Source: Chryseobacterium lathyri (GTDB lineage: Bacteria; Bacteroidota; Bacteroidia; Flavobacteriales; Weeksellaceae). Taken from it: 64,000 nucleotides of DNA. A model generated the notes under the pieces. That model ran no database searches. It had not been told where the DNA came from and saw only the letters and a list, made by a program, of their open reading frames with translations. Shown here in pieces: positions 1-9,221 of this stretch. The translations under genes were made by a program, and so were the position numbers. The stretch spans positions 1,240,001-1,304,000 of the forward strand of contig NZ_JAUSSF010000001.1 in assembly GCF_030812195.1 (NCBI RefSeq). Direction: 5' to 3'. Numbering within the stretch: position 1 is the stretch's first letter; each line of letters opens with the position of its first letter.

Positions 1-2716
1 TATTTTTAAAAACAGTAGAGAAATAGTTCGGTGAAGAAAAACCGGTTTTGTATGCAATCTCAGAAATCGTCAGTTCAGGATTTTGAAGCATTGATTTGGC
101 CTGTTCCAGACGGAAATTGTTAATATAATCGCTCACATTCACATCAAACATCGCTTTTATTTTTCTGTAAAGCTGAATTCTTGAAATATTGAGCAGGTCT
201 GCAAGATTTTCCACGGAAAAATCGGGATTGTCGATATTGGTTTTGATGAGCTGGTTCAGATTGTTCACAAAGGTTTGCTCTATGCTTCCGAACGACTTGC
301 TGTCCACAATTCTGCCGATATTATTAGTATAGTAATAGCGTAGCTTTTCGCGGTTGTAAAGCAGCGCACGCAGCGACTGTATCAGAATCGGGTAACTGAA
401 AGGTTTTGTGAGATAAAGATCAACGCCCGATTTCAAGCCTTGCAGGTAAGATTCTTTATTATCCAAAGCAGTAAGAAGAATGACTGGAATATGCGATGTA
501 CGAAGGTCGTTTTTTAGAATTTCACAGATTTCGAAGCCATTTTTTTCAGGAAGATTGACGTCACAAACGATAATATCCGGAATTTCACTCAAAGCTTTAT
601 CAATTGCATCTGTACCGTCAGAAACCATAACTTCAAACTCATTCTGAAGCTTTTTGCTTAAAAAGAAGGACAAATCCGAATTATCCTCCACCAAAAGAAG
701 CGAATACCGTTCGCCCTGAGATCCCTGATTTTGGGTAATCGTCTCATCTTCCAATCCCGTAAAAACAGCATCTTTTGCAAGACTTTCAGCATCTGAAAGA
801 CTATGCTCTTTTACCATTTGGTCTTCGTTGAAATGCTTGTTCCCCTTGTAAAGGCTTATGGTAAACTCCGTTCCCTGAAAAGAGCTCACTTCTATCTTTC
901 CAAGATGAAGCTCAATGAACTGTCTGCTAAGATGAAGCCCGATTCCTGAACTGTTTTTTCTGTTGTTGGAACCTTTGAAATAAGCTTCAAAAACGTTGCT
1001 GATTTCTTTTTCAGGGATTCCTATTCCATTATCTTTGAAACTGATGACCGCCTGATTTCCTTTTTCCTGAATCGTGATTTCAATCTTTCCATTATCCGGT
1101 GTAAATTTGAAAGCGTTGGACAAAAGGTTGAAATAGACTTTATCCATCAGATTTCTGTCAATGTAGAGCTCAAGATTTTTATTCTGTGAATGAATTTCAA
1201 ATTTGATATTTCTTTTCTTCGCTTCATTTTCAAAATCGCGGAAAATTGCATACGTAAAATCGTAAATATTGGTCCTGGAAACTCTTAGGTTAAAAGTTTG
1301 GTTTTCTATTTTTCTAAAATCCAGCAGGTTATCGACCAACCGCAACAATCTGTTGGAATTTTTATTAATCAGCTCCAATTCATAGGATGGTTTAGTTCCT
1401 TTAGTTTTGCCGGAATCCATCAAAGACTCCAATGAACTGAGGATAAGTGTAATAGGTGTTTTAAATTCGTGAGATAATCCTGTAAAAAAATTAACCCTCG
1501 CTTCATTGCTCTCTTTCAGCTCATCGGCAATGGTTTCAATCTGGTTTCTCTGAATGGTAATTCTCTCGTTGGTAAGCGTAAGCTGCTTATTTTTTGTCTT
1601 GATGGCATAAATTAGATAAATAGCATAGGCAACCAGGCAAAACATCAATATCAACAATATTATAGACCATCGGAACAATTCTTTTTGTGAAGAATAAAGC
1701 TCGATCTGTTTTTTAATCGCCTGTACCTGATTTTCTATAACTCCCTGCTGCTCAATAATTTTATCAAACTGATTGCGCATAATTTCTGCATTCATCCGAT
1801 CAATAATCGTTGTACTGAGTTTAATGCGTTTCGGTACAGCAATACCGTTATGAATTTTAATTGCTGTCTCGATCGCTTCTGCTCCGCCTGTCGGATAAAG
1901 TAAGGTGGCGTTCAGTTTTCCGTCCAGAACCATCTGTATTCCTCCGTCTTTTGTATTCAGTCCGTCAACGCCGATAAATTTGATTTGATTTTCCAAACCG
2001 GCATTCCGTGCAACCTGCCACGCATTAGTGGCAAGCTCATCGTTAAAGGCAAAAACATATAGGCTTTGGTTTCCCAGGGAATCCAGTGTTTTTCTGAAAG
2101 CGCCTGTTGGAAGGCCTCTGAATGTTTTTATCAGATCTGTGTTGGGATTGTTTTTGACGATTTCCTGAAAGCCAAGACTTCTTTCTATGGTGGGAGAAGA
2201 ATGATCATCCCCCTTAATTTCGATTACTTTTTTATAATTCTTGGAATCTGAAAGAATATAATTTGCCGCTTCTTTACCAATTTCCATGTTGTCAGCACCG
2301 ATATAGGTCGTATACTTTTCTGAATTGATCTTCCTGTCGAGCAAAATAACCGGAATATTTTTGGCAGCTGCTTTTTCCACTAACGAAACCAAGGATTCGG
2401 GATCAATTGGTGAGATGATAATCACATCCACATTACGATCAATCATTTTTTGTATATCCTGAATCTGTTTATTAACAGAATTTTCTGCTTTCTGTATATT
2501 AAGCTCTACTTCGGAATGAAGTGATGCCTGTATCTCCATAGAATGGTTCATTGCCAACCTCCAAGGATGATTCCCCAAGCCCTGTGAAAATCCGATACTA
2601 ATTTTGTCTGAAGTTTTCTGCGATTCTTTACAAGAAAAAAAAACAAGGAGTAAAAGAAGTAACGTTCTGTATACCTTAGGAAAAACCAAAACTTCCAAAA
2701 ATTTAATTTTTGACAT
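1..2716 (-). CDS. Hybrid two-component sensor/regulator with periplasmic sugar-binding-type domain (C-terminus cut by window edge)
   Basis: A single open frame of 905 codons starts at 2716 and has no stop before the left edge. Order: short N-terminal hydrophobic segment ending in FFSC (possible lipobox, residues 20-29); a LacI/RbsB-type periplasmic binding domain (about 37-310, with IIISPIDPESL and GVDGLNTKDGG); one membrane helix (about 349-371); HisKA with phospho-acceptor H416 in LSHEFKTPI; HATPase (FKDNGIGIPE, SSGIGLHLS); a receiver with CDVNLPEKNG; and an AraC-type HTH ending in NYFSTVFKN. This is the Bacteroidetes HTCS layout, in which ligand sensing, kinase, receiver and DNA binding are one protein. 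Such proteins usually control adjacent sugar-use genes, which would lie left of the window. Ligand unknown. The last few residues of the HTH are missing. Confidence 0.93.
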   Translation of the reverse strand, partial: MSKIKFLEVLVFPKVYRTLLLLLLVFFSCKESQKTSDKISIGFSQGLGNHPWRLAMNHSMEIQASLHSEVELNIQKAENSVNKQIQDIQKMIDRNVDVIIISPIDPESLVSLVEKAAAKNIPVILLDRKINSEKYTTYIGADNMEIGKEAANYILSDSKNYKKVIEIKGDDHSSPTIERSLGFQEIVKNNPNTDLIKTFRGLPTGAFRKTLDSLGNQSLYVFAFNDELATNAWQVARNAGLENQIKFIGVDGLNTKDGGIQMVLDGKLNATLLYPTGGAEAIETAIKIHNGIAVPKRIKLSTTIIDRMNAEIMRNQFDKIIEQQGVIENQVQAIKKQIELYSSQKELFRWSIILLILMFCLVAYAIYLIYAIKTKNKQLTLTNERITIQRNQIETIADELKESNEARVNFFTGLSHEFKTPITLILSSLESLMDSGKTKGTKPSYELELINKNSNRLLRLVDNLLDFRKIENQTFNLRVSRTNIYDFTYAIFRDFENEAKKRNIKFEIHSQNKNLELYIDRNLMDKVYFNLLSNAFKFTPDNGKIEITIQEKGNQAVISFKDNGIGIPEKEISNVFEAYFKGSNNRKNSSGIGLHLSRQFIELHLGKIEVSSFQGTEFTISLYKGNKHFNEDQMVKEHSLSDAESLAKDAVFTGLEDETITQNQGSQGERYSLLLVEDNSDLSFFLSKKLQNEFEVMVSDGTDAIDKALSEIPDIIVCDVNLPEKNGFEICEILKNDLRTSHIPVILLTALDNKESYLQGLKSGVDLYLTKPFSYPILIQSLRALLYNREKLRYYYTNNIGRIVDSKSFGSIEQTFVNNLNQLIKTNIDNPDFSVENLADLLNISRIQLYRKIKAMFDVNVSDYINNFRLEQAKSMLQNPELTISEIAYKTGFSSPNYFSTVFKN

Positions 2717-2828
2717 ATTAACACAATATTAATAAAGTTGTTGCAGACAGGCAATTTTTAGTGATAATATTTGCATTAATCTGCTCTTTTATTACGTATA
2801 TATTTGATTCTGATATATCGCAAAACAA

Positions 2829-2862
2829 AAAACGCTGTAAACATTGATGTTTACAGCGTTTT
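2829..2862. terminator. Perfect 14-bp hairpin, bidirectional terminator
   Basis: Two complementary 14-nt arms (AAAACGCTGTAAAC and its complement) enclose a 6-nt loop, with A-rich and T-rich flanks. It sits just beyond the tRNA 3'-end fragment at 2885-2905, as the terminator at 36666-36699 sits just beyond the intact tRNA-Ser. This fits an old tRNA 3' flank. Confidence 0.75.
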
Positions 2863-2884
2863 AGCTTATTTGGTTTCCCAAATT

Positions 2885-2905
2885 GCGGAGAGAGGGATTC
2901 GAACC
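2885..2905 (-). repeat. tRNA-Ser 3'-end fragment, candidate attachment site (left)
   Basis: On the minus strand this reads GTTCGAATCCCTCTCTCCGC, the T-loop to acceptor end of tRNA-Ser. It differs from the intact gene at 36744-36828 only by loss of one AG unit in the acceptor stem. No 5' part of a tRNA follows. Same orientation as the intact gene, as expected for one end of an element integrated at a tRNA 3' end. TTGCCAT and TTTGCCACAG motifs lie 50-70 bp inward, resembling the TTGCCACA motifs beside the intact tRNA. Confidence 0.55.
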
Positions 2906-3350
2906 TAATAATAGAAATAACTGAAAATAAGCTATTTATTACTTTTAATCCGATGGTTGCCATGAGTTTGCCACAGCTCCGCATTTATTATTAACCTACA
3001 GAGGATCAAGATTTATGAAGATCTGATTTGACAAACAAGATAAGAAATTATATTTTACTCAGAGATACAGCGAAAAGAAAATTCCATTTCGTTATCTGCA
3101 ACTAATTCAATTGCTGAAGCATATCAAATGACAATATATCTGAAGGAATACTTATGGCTGAATCACCAGAGGAGTTTTAGCTAAATATCCATCTTTCATT
3201 AATTATTTAAAAAGAAAAAACCTCCAACTATTATTTAAATTGCAAAATTAACTGACTGTTCAAAAAACCCTGTAAAAAATAAAAATTATAAAATTATCAC
3301 AAACATACCCTGAGGTAAAAAAAATACGATATAGACACAACATTTCCATA
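2906..3350. other. Non-coding stretch inside left candidate att end
   Basis: AT-rich, with no convincing reading frame. It contains TTGCCAT and TTTGCCACAG near 2955-2978, possible arm-type integrase sites. Nothing else is recognisable before the end of czcA. Confidence 0.5.
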
Positions 3351-6300
3351 TCATTCCCTCTTTCCCAACCATAAATACAGTGGTGGAATTAAAATCGGTG
3401 CAAAAACCAAAGTACTTGTCAAACCACCAATGATTACTGTGGACAGTGGACGCTGCACATCAGAACCAATACCTGATGAAATAGCGGCAGGAACAAGCCC
3501 TATGATAGCTACTACCAATATTGAAAGCAGTGCCCGCAATTGTTCTTTAGAAACCTGAGCAACTGTCCGGCTGTTTACAGCATTCTGCGTGCCTCTATTT
3601 AAAGCTGAGACTAGCAATACACCCGCCATTACGGATATTCCGAAAATGCTCACAAAACCAACTCCAGCTGAGACATTAAAATAATACCCTCTTAAAAGCA
3701 AGGCTACAATCCCGCCTCCCAAAGCAAATAAAATACAACTCATTGTAATTAAAGTATATCTCAAATTTCTGTATAGCATAAATAGAAATAAGAAAACCAT
3801 CAATAGTGTAAGTGGAATTGTAAATAATAATTGTTTTCCGGCACGTTCTAAATTTTCATACTGACCGCCATAAATTATATCATACCCTTTGGGTACCTGA
3901 ACACTTTTTTCAACTTTGGATTGAAGTTCTTTTACAAAACTTCCCTGGTCACGTCCTTGTATATTAGTACGAACGGTTATCATTCGTTTGCTACCGTATC
4001 GGTAAATATTAGTTTGTCCCTCTACAAAGTGAATATCCGCCAGCTGGTCCATCGGAATTAAAGCTCCGTTTGATGCAGAAACTAACAGGTTTTTGATGGC
4101 ATCAATAGAGTTTCTGCTTTCAGGTAAAAAGCGAACCACAATATTATATCTTTTGGCTCCATCGTAAAGTGTTGAAATTGATTTTCCGCCAATAGCTGCT
4201 TCTATCATATTTTGAATATTGGCAACATTGATCCCATAACGTGCTGCCGCTTCTCTGTTTACATTGATCGCTAATTGTTCCTGTGCACCTTCCTGTTCAA
4301 TATTTACCCCCTTTGCTCCTTGGATCTTTTTGGCAATCGCAGCAATACTATCCGCTTTTTGTCGCATCAATTTTAAATCATCCCCAACTACTGAGATTGC
4401 CAGATCAGCGGCACTGCCATTTACAATCTCCATTACCTGATCTATAATAGGCTGTCCTGATGAAAATTGTACAGAAGGCAATTGATGTTGTAAATCGGTC
4501 TTTATTTTTTCAACCAAATCCTTTTTGGATATAGTATCACTCCATAGTTTATAATCTTTAAGACCTACAAGAATTTCATTTCTATTGGCTGGAAATGGAT
4601 CTGTACCATCGTCATTCCGTCCTGTCTGAGTGATTACATAAGAGATTTGAGGATATTTTGATACAATACTTCTTATTTTGGGGGCATACTTTGCATTTTC
4701 CTGGATGGATATACCTGCCGGGAAATTACCCCGTAAAAAAATAGAACCTTCATCTAAAGTAGGTAAAAACTCTGTTCCTAATTTTATACCACAAAGAATT
4801 AATATAAGCACAACGGAAAACCCAATAAGAGTTGTTTTCTTATATGATTTTAAGAATAAGTCGAGTGTTTTCCCATACATTTTTGTAAGAAAATCCAAAA
4901 CGAAATTTTTATGCTCCTTAATTGGCTTATTTATATCTGCTAGGCTTTTTCGGTAGGCGAAAGAAATGAGAACAGGAATAAACGTAAGTGCTGCCAGCAT
5001 AGAACCAATCACTGCAAAAGCTAATGTTAAAGCCATTGGCGAAAACAATTTCCCTTCCACTCTGGTCATCAAGAGAATAGGCATATATGCTAAAATAATA
5101 ATCGTTACCGAAAAGAAAATCTCCCTTCCGACTTCCTGTGCAGCCTGCAAGGTAATTTTTACAATACCCTCCCGTTTTTCTTCCGGTGTGGCGGTTCGGT
5201 ATTTTCTAATCAGATGTTCTGCCATCACACAGGCGCCGTCTACAATAATTCCAAAATCTATGGCACCTAATGAAAGTAAATTGGCTGGAATACCTGTAAG
5301 CCGCATCAATATAAATGCAAAAAGTAAAGAGAAAGGAATAGTTAAAGCAACAACCAATGCACTTCTTATGCTTCCCAAAAAGAAAATCAGCAGGATAATA
5401 ACAATGGAAATTCCTTCAAACAAAGTATGAGCTACAGTTTCCAGGGAATGGTCTATCAGGAAACTCCTGTCGTACATTGGGCGTAAAGTTACACCTTGAG
5501 GCAAATCGTTTTCCTGAAGTAACGCCATCCTTTCTTTCAATGCCTTTAATACTTCGCTTGGATTTTCATATCTTCTTAACAGTACAATACCTTCTACACC
5601 GCTGTTTACATCCTTTTTTTCTTTGGTTACCGTATAGCCCAAAACTCCGCTTGGCGGTGGCGGTGTAACTTCAACAGTAGCGACATCACGTACAAAGACG
5701 GGAATACCACTTTCTGATTTTAATACAATATTCTGGATATCCTGCTCAGTTTTAATGGCACCTAAACCACGAATAGCAAAACCTTGTCCGCCTCTTTCAA
5801 TAATATTTCCGCCTGTATTTTGGTTATTTACATTAACAGCATCCATCACATTTTGCAGAGTAAGGCTATATTTTCTTAATTTTTCAGGTGAAGTAATGAT
5901 GTGAAATTGTTTTAAAGGACCGCCGAATGTGGCTACATCAGCAATTCCATCTACCTGTAATAGCGCAGGCTTTATAACCCAATCCTGTAGATCCCGCAAT
6001 TGTGCCTGGCTATAAGTAGGTGGGGCTTCCACTACGTATCGGAAAATTTCGCCTACTGCTGTTGAAAGGGGGGCTAATTCCGGTGCAACGCCTTCAGGTA
6101 GTTCTGCGCCAGCAAGGCGTTCAGTAACCTGTTGGCGGGCAAAATAATCATCCGTCCCATCTTTAAAAGTAAGCTGTACAACTGCCAGTCCAAATATAGT
6201 TCTGCTTCTGCGGTCTAAGACATTAGGTGTATTTTGCAGAGCTCTTTCGATAGGAATAGTAACCTGCTGTTCTACTTCTTCCGCTGCACGTCCTTCATAT

Positions 6301-6455
6301 TGGGCAATGACAATGACATTGGTGTCTGCAATATCCGGATAGGCTTCTATTTTAAGCTGTGTAAAACACCAAAATCCGATAGCCATTGTAACAATGCTAG
6401 CAGCAATTACCGCCCAACGGTTTCTTAAACTGAATATGAGTAAATTCTTGATCAT
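3351..6455 (-). CDS. czcA: CzcA-family heavy-metal efflux RND transporter, inner-membrane pump
   Basis: 1034 residues, full length for the HME-RND family. It is the proton-driven inner-membrane trimer of a tripartite pump that exports metal cations. The fourth membrane segment carries DFGIIVDGA...E with D400, D406 and E413 spaced as the D402/D408/E415 triad of Cupriavidus CzcA, which favours divalent cations (Zn/Co/Cd/Ni) over the Cu(I)/Ag(I) type. N-terminal helix (about 12-34) and the repeated halves with porter domains are evident (ANLLSLGAID; FVSIFGISVMAGVLL). Last gene of a minus-strand run: it begins 4 bp after the DUF190 gene and follows czcC and czcB upstream. Metal specificity is inferred from one motif only. 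Confidence 0.93.
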   Translation of the reverse strand: MIKNLLIFSLRNRWAVIAASIVTMAIGFWCFTQLKIEAYPDIADTNVIVIAQYEGRAAEEVEQQVTIPIERALQNTPNVLDRRSRTIFGLAVVQLTFKDGTDDYFARQQVTERLAGAELPEGVAPELAPLSTAVGEIFRYVVEAPPTYSQAQLRDLQDWVIKPALLQVDGIADVATFGGPLKQFHIITSPEKLRKYSLTLQNVMDAVNVNNQNTGGNIIERGGQGFAIRGLGAIKTEQDIQNIVLKSESGIPVFVRDVATVEVTPPPPSGVLGYTVTKEKKDVNSGVEGIVLLRRYENPSEVLKALKERMALLQENDLPQGVTLRPMYDRSFLIDHSLETVAHTLFEGISIVIILLIFFLGSIRSALVVALTIPFSLLFAFILMRLTGIPANLLSLGAIDFGIIVDGACVMAEHLIRKYRTATPEEKREGIVKITLQAAQEVGREIFFSVTIIILAYMPILLMTRVEGKLFSPMALTLAFAVIGSMLAALTFIPVLISFAYRKSLADINKPIKEHKNFVLDFLTKMYGKTLDLFLKSYKKTTLIGFSVVLILILCGIKLGTEFLPTLDEGSIFLRGNFPAGISIQENAKYAPKIRSIVSKYPQISYVITQTGRNDDGTDPFPANRNEILVGLKDYKLWSDTISKKDLVEKIKTDLQHQLPSVQFSSGQPIIDQVMEIVNGSAADLAISVVGDDLKLMRQKADSIAAIAKKIQGAKGVNIEQEGAQEQLAINVNREAAARYGINVANIQNMIEAAIGGKSISTLYDGAKRYNIVVRFLPESRNSIDAIKNLLVSASNGALIPMDQLADIHFVEGQTNIYRYGSKRMITVRTNIQGRDQGSFVKELQSKVEKSVQVPKGYDIIYGGQYENLERAGKQLLFTIPLTLLMVFLFLFMLYRNLRYTLITMSCILFALGGGIVALLLRGYYFNVSAGVGFVSIFGISVMAGVLLVSALNRGTQNAVNSRTVAQVSKEQLRALLSILVVAIIGLVPAAISSGIGSDVQRPLSTVIIGGLTSTLVFAPILIPPLYLWLGKRE

Positions 6456-6459
6456 TTTT

Positions 6460-6759
6460 TTACCATTTTTCTACCTGATGGGTAACAATAAACCCTCCTT
6501 TATACTGATTTCTAAGTTCACTTAATACAGCTTTCACCTTTTTTTCTTCATCAATAAAGGTGATCATCATCGGTGTTTCGTCAAAACTAAACAAATCGTT
6601 CGGACGGTTAAGACGCTGATTTTCACCATAGCCTAATCTGCCTCGAAATACGGTTGCTCCTTTAATATTTTGTACAATTAAAAATTGCAAAATGAACTCG
6701 TACACTAATTGTGTTCCTTTTAAATCGTCAGCGTCTATAAATATTTGTACTTGTATCAT
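6460..6759 (-). CDS. DUF190 family small protein
   Basis: 99 residues, the normal length for DUF190 (PII-like, ferredoxin-type fold). Family features are the N-terminal QVQIFIDADDLKG..LVYEFIL segment, the central GATVFRGRLGYG loop and the C-terminal IVTHQVEKW. The biochemical role of DUF190 is not established; relatives occur beside ion channels or transporters and may act as regulators. Here it lies between mgtE and czcA in the same operon, which suggests a role tied to metal transport. That role is inference from position. Confidence 0.85.
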   Translation of the reverse strand: MIQVQIFIDADDLKGTQLVYEFILQFLIVQNIKGATVFRGRLGYGENQRLNRPNDLFSFDETPMMITFIDEEKKVKAVLSELRNQYKGGFIVTHQVEKW

Positions 6760-6771
6760 AATTTTTGAGGT

Positions 6772-8142
6772 TTAAAGTATTGTTCCTTTCAGAATAATTG
6801 AGGCGATTGTAAAATAGATCACTAAGCCTGTCACATCAACCAAAGTAGCTACAAATGGAGCGGATGACGTAGCCGGATCTATTTTGCATTTTTTTAAAAC
6901 AATGGGTATCATAGAACCGCTAAAAGTTCCCCACATGACAATTCCAATCAGCGAAAAGAAAATGGTTACAGCCAATAAAAACCAATGCTGTCCGTAATCG
7001 TACCAATGCAGGTTTTGCCATACTGCTATTCGGATCAATCCTATTGTTCCCAGCATAACACCTAGTGATAGTCCGGATAAAATTTCCCTCCTCATCACAT
7101 ACCACCAGTCTTTCAGTCCAATTTCTTTTAGTGCCATAGCGCGAATAATAAGAGTAGCAGCCTGTGATCCGCTATTTCCACCGCTTGATATGATGAGTGG
7201 AACAAACAAGGCCAATACAACTGCCTTTTCAATTTCTCCATCAAAATACCCCATTGCCGTAGCCGTAAGCATTTCTCCCAGGAATAGGATTACCAGCCAG
7301 CTGGCCCGCTTCTTTAATAACTCAAAAAAGGGAGTTTCCACATAAGGGTAATCTAGTTCTTCAACACCTCCTATCTTTTGAATTTCCCTTGTATTGGCTT
7401 GCTCTTCAACATCCAATATATCATCAATTGTCACCACGCCCAGTAATATATTTTCGGCATTTACCACAGGCAGAACAACTCTGTCATATTGCTTGAATTT
7501 TTCAACGGCATCTTCTTTAGTTTCTGTAATGGTCAGACTGGGACAGAAGCCATCTAAAATATCGGTTATTTTTTTATCTGTATTATTCAGGACTAATCTT
7601 CTGACAGGAATGTCATCTATTAATGTATTATTAGTGGCTACCACATAAATTACATTGGCAGTCTCATCATCCTTATGGTTATTTTTCAGGTGTTCAATGG
7701 CATCTGCAATAGTAATTTCTTGATGGATAGTCGCCACATCAGTATTCATGATCCTGGCAACACTGTTTGTGGAATACCCCAATGCTGTTTGCAGGTCATC
7801 TTTATTTTTTTCATTCAGCAGGTTAATGAAATGGGTCTGCTCTAAACTTTTTAAAGATGAAAAGAATATGATCCTGTCATCTGAACTTAGCTCATTTAAA
7901 ATACGTCCCTGCCCTTTAGGAGATATACTTTTAAGAATATTTTTCTGTAAGAAATTATCCAAATAAGTGAAAACAATAGCCTGGTCTGAAGCAGACAAAG
8001 CCTGAAATGCCTGTAGAGCATAATCAAAGGGAATTTCAGTAAATATTTTTGCAATATTTGATGGATGGACATAATTTTTCTCATTTCGGCTATATAAAAG
8101 ATCAGAAAAATCCCCATTTAAAATTTTTTCTTTAATTGACAT
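6772..8142 (-). CDS. mgtE: MgtE-type magnesium/cobalt channel
   Basis: 456 residues with all three family parts: a helical MgtE N-domain (about 25-125), a CBS pair (about 130-250, IMNTDVATIH and VVTIDDILDVEEQ) and a five-helix membrane domain (about 280-455). Pore landmarks are PLIISSGGNSGSQAAT and the last-helix LVDVTG aspartate (D436). MgtE channels import Mg2+, and some also Co2+, gated by Mg2+ binding to the CBS/N domains. It is unusual to find it between the adaptor and the pump of a CzcCBA system: it starts 11 bp after czcB and is followed by DUF190 and czcA. It may offset metal competition for Mg2+ or contribute to cobalt handling; both are guesses. Confidence 0.92.
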   Translation of the reverse strand: MSIKEKILNGDFSDLLYSRNEKNYVHPSNIAKIFTEIPFDYALQAFQALSASDQAIVFTYLDNFLQKNILKSISPKGQGRILNELSSDDRIIFFSSLKSLEQTHFINLLNEKNKDDLQTALGYSTNSVARIMNTDVATIHQEITIADAIEHLKNNHKDDETANVIYVVATNNTLIDDIPVRRLVLNNTDKKITDILDGFCPSLTITETKEDAVEKFKQYDRVVLPVVNAENILLGVVTIDDILDVEEQANTREIQKIGGVEELDYPYVETPFFELLKKRASWLVILFLGEMLTATAMGYFDGEIEKAVVLALFVPLIISSGGNSGSQAATLIIRAMALKEIGLKDWWYVMRREILSGLSLGVMLGTIGLIRIAVWQNLHWYDYGQHWFLLAVTIFFSLIGIVMWGTFSGSMIPIVLKKCKIDPATSSAPFVATLVDVTGLVIYFTIASIILKGTIL

Positions 8143-8153
8143 GATTTCTTTTT

Positions 8154-9221
8154 TTAATATCCAAAGGATAGTCCCTTTAATTGCATTATACCTTCCACAG
8201 CTACTTCATCTCCATTATTTAAACCACTATATACAATAGTTTTGTCACCCACCTGACTGCCAACATGTACTTCTCTGCGTTCAAAAACATTATTACCTTT
8301 TTTCACAAAAACATAATTTTTGGATTGTACCGTGACCAAAGAGCCTTTGGGTATACTGATAAAATCGCCTTCGTTAACCCCAAATGAAATGTTAGCAAAC
8401 ATCCCAGATTTCAGCTTATTATTTGTATTATCTATACTTATCCTCAGTTTTATCATCCGGGTCGTATTGTCTATAACATCGGCCATATCTTCAATATGTC
8501 CTGTGAACTTTTCATTCGGAAAGGCATTGAATACTATTTTACAAGTGCCCCCTTCTTTAATCTTTCCTGCCTGGCTTTCAGGAATATCGGCAATAATCCA
8601 GGCTTTCCCTCTGCTTGCACGAAGCAGGGCATCTGGGTCAAAACCTGCCATTTTTAATTTTGACTGCTGTTCCAGAATAAGGCTCTGTTCGGTTATCAGA
8701 TCTGTTTCAGCAGCTGCTTTTTCAGCAATGGCAGCATTCTTATCACTTTCAGCGGCCATTTTATCCACTCTTGCATCGGCAACTTCTTTACCTGTACTTG
8801 CACCATGCGCAAACAAATCCTGAAATCGTTCTATTTCCACCTGTTTTTGTCTGATGATCGCTTGTTTTTGTCCTACAATAGCTTGTTTTTGGGCAATAAT
8901 GGCTTTCTTCTGCGCAATATTTGCTTTCCGGTTCATTAAATCGGTATAATTTGCACTCAGTTCAGGATCGTTGAATAAGATGATCCTGTTCTCAACAACT
9001 GTGGCTACAATTTGTGCAGGTGCTGCAACATCTGCATTAATATTACCCGAAGCTATTTTTTCTGTTTTGAAGAAGGTAAAGGTTTTGGCATCCGGAAAAG
9101 TAATCGTTTGTCCACCGTTACTTACAGTGGGTGTTATGCTTTTTTCTGGTTGTTGAGTTTCTTTACTACCACAAGCAGTTAGAAATAGCATTGCTGAAAT
9201 TATATAAATGCTTTTTTTCAT
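8154..9221 (-). CDS. czcB: CzcB-type periplasmic adaptor (membrane fusion) lipoprotein
   Basis: 355 residues. A lipoprotein signal ends in the lipobox LTAC (Cys17), so the protein is probably anchored facing the periplasm. A long alpha-hairpin (about 75-190) is rich in repeats of the type AIIAQKQAIVGQKQ and IEKAAAETD, followed by beta-barrel and C-terminal membrane-proximal parts (AWIIADIPESQAG, IYSGLNNGDEVAVEG). This is the adaptor linking the RND pump to the TolC-like outlet. Its start overlaps the czcC stop by one base (TAATG), so translation is likely coupled. No N-terminal histidine/methionine metal-binding tail is seen. Confidence 0.92.
   Translation of the reverse strand: MKKSIYIISAMLFLTACGSKETQQPEKSITPTVSNGGQTITFPDAKTFTFFKTEKIASGNINADVAAPAQIVATVVENRIILFNDPELSANYTDLMNRKANIAQKKAIIAQKQAIVGQKQAIIRQKQVEIERFQDLFAHGASTGKEVADARVDKMAAESDKNAAIAEKAAAETDLITEQSLILEQQSKLKMAGFDPDALLRASRGKAWIIADIPESQAGKIKEGGTCKIVFNAFPNEKFTGHIEDMADVIDNTTRMIKLRISIDNTNNKLKSGMFANISFGVNEGDFISIPKGSLVTVQSKNYVFVKKGNNVFERREVHVGSQVGDKTIVYSGLNNGDEVAVEGIMQLKGLSFGY

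Noticed and set aside
4966..5430. Plus-strand open frame of 154 codons inside czcA
   Set aside because: Exactly antisense to conserved RND transmembrane segments; no independent family or start signal.
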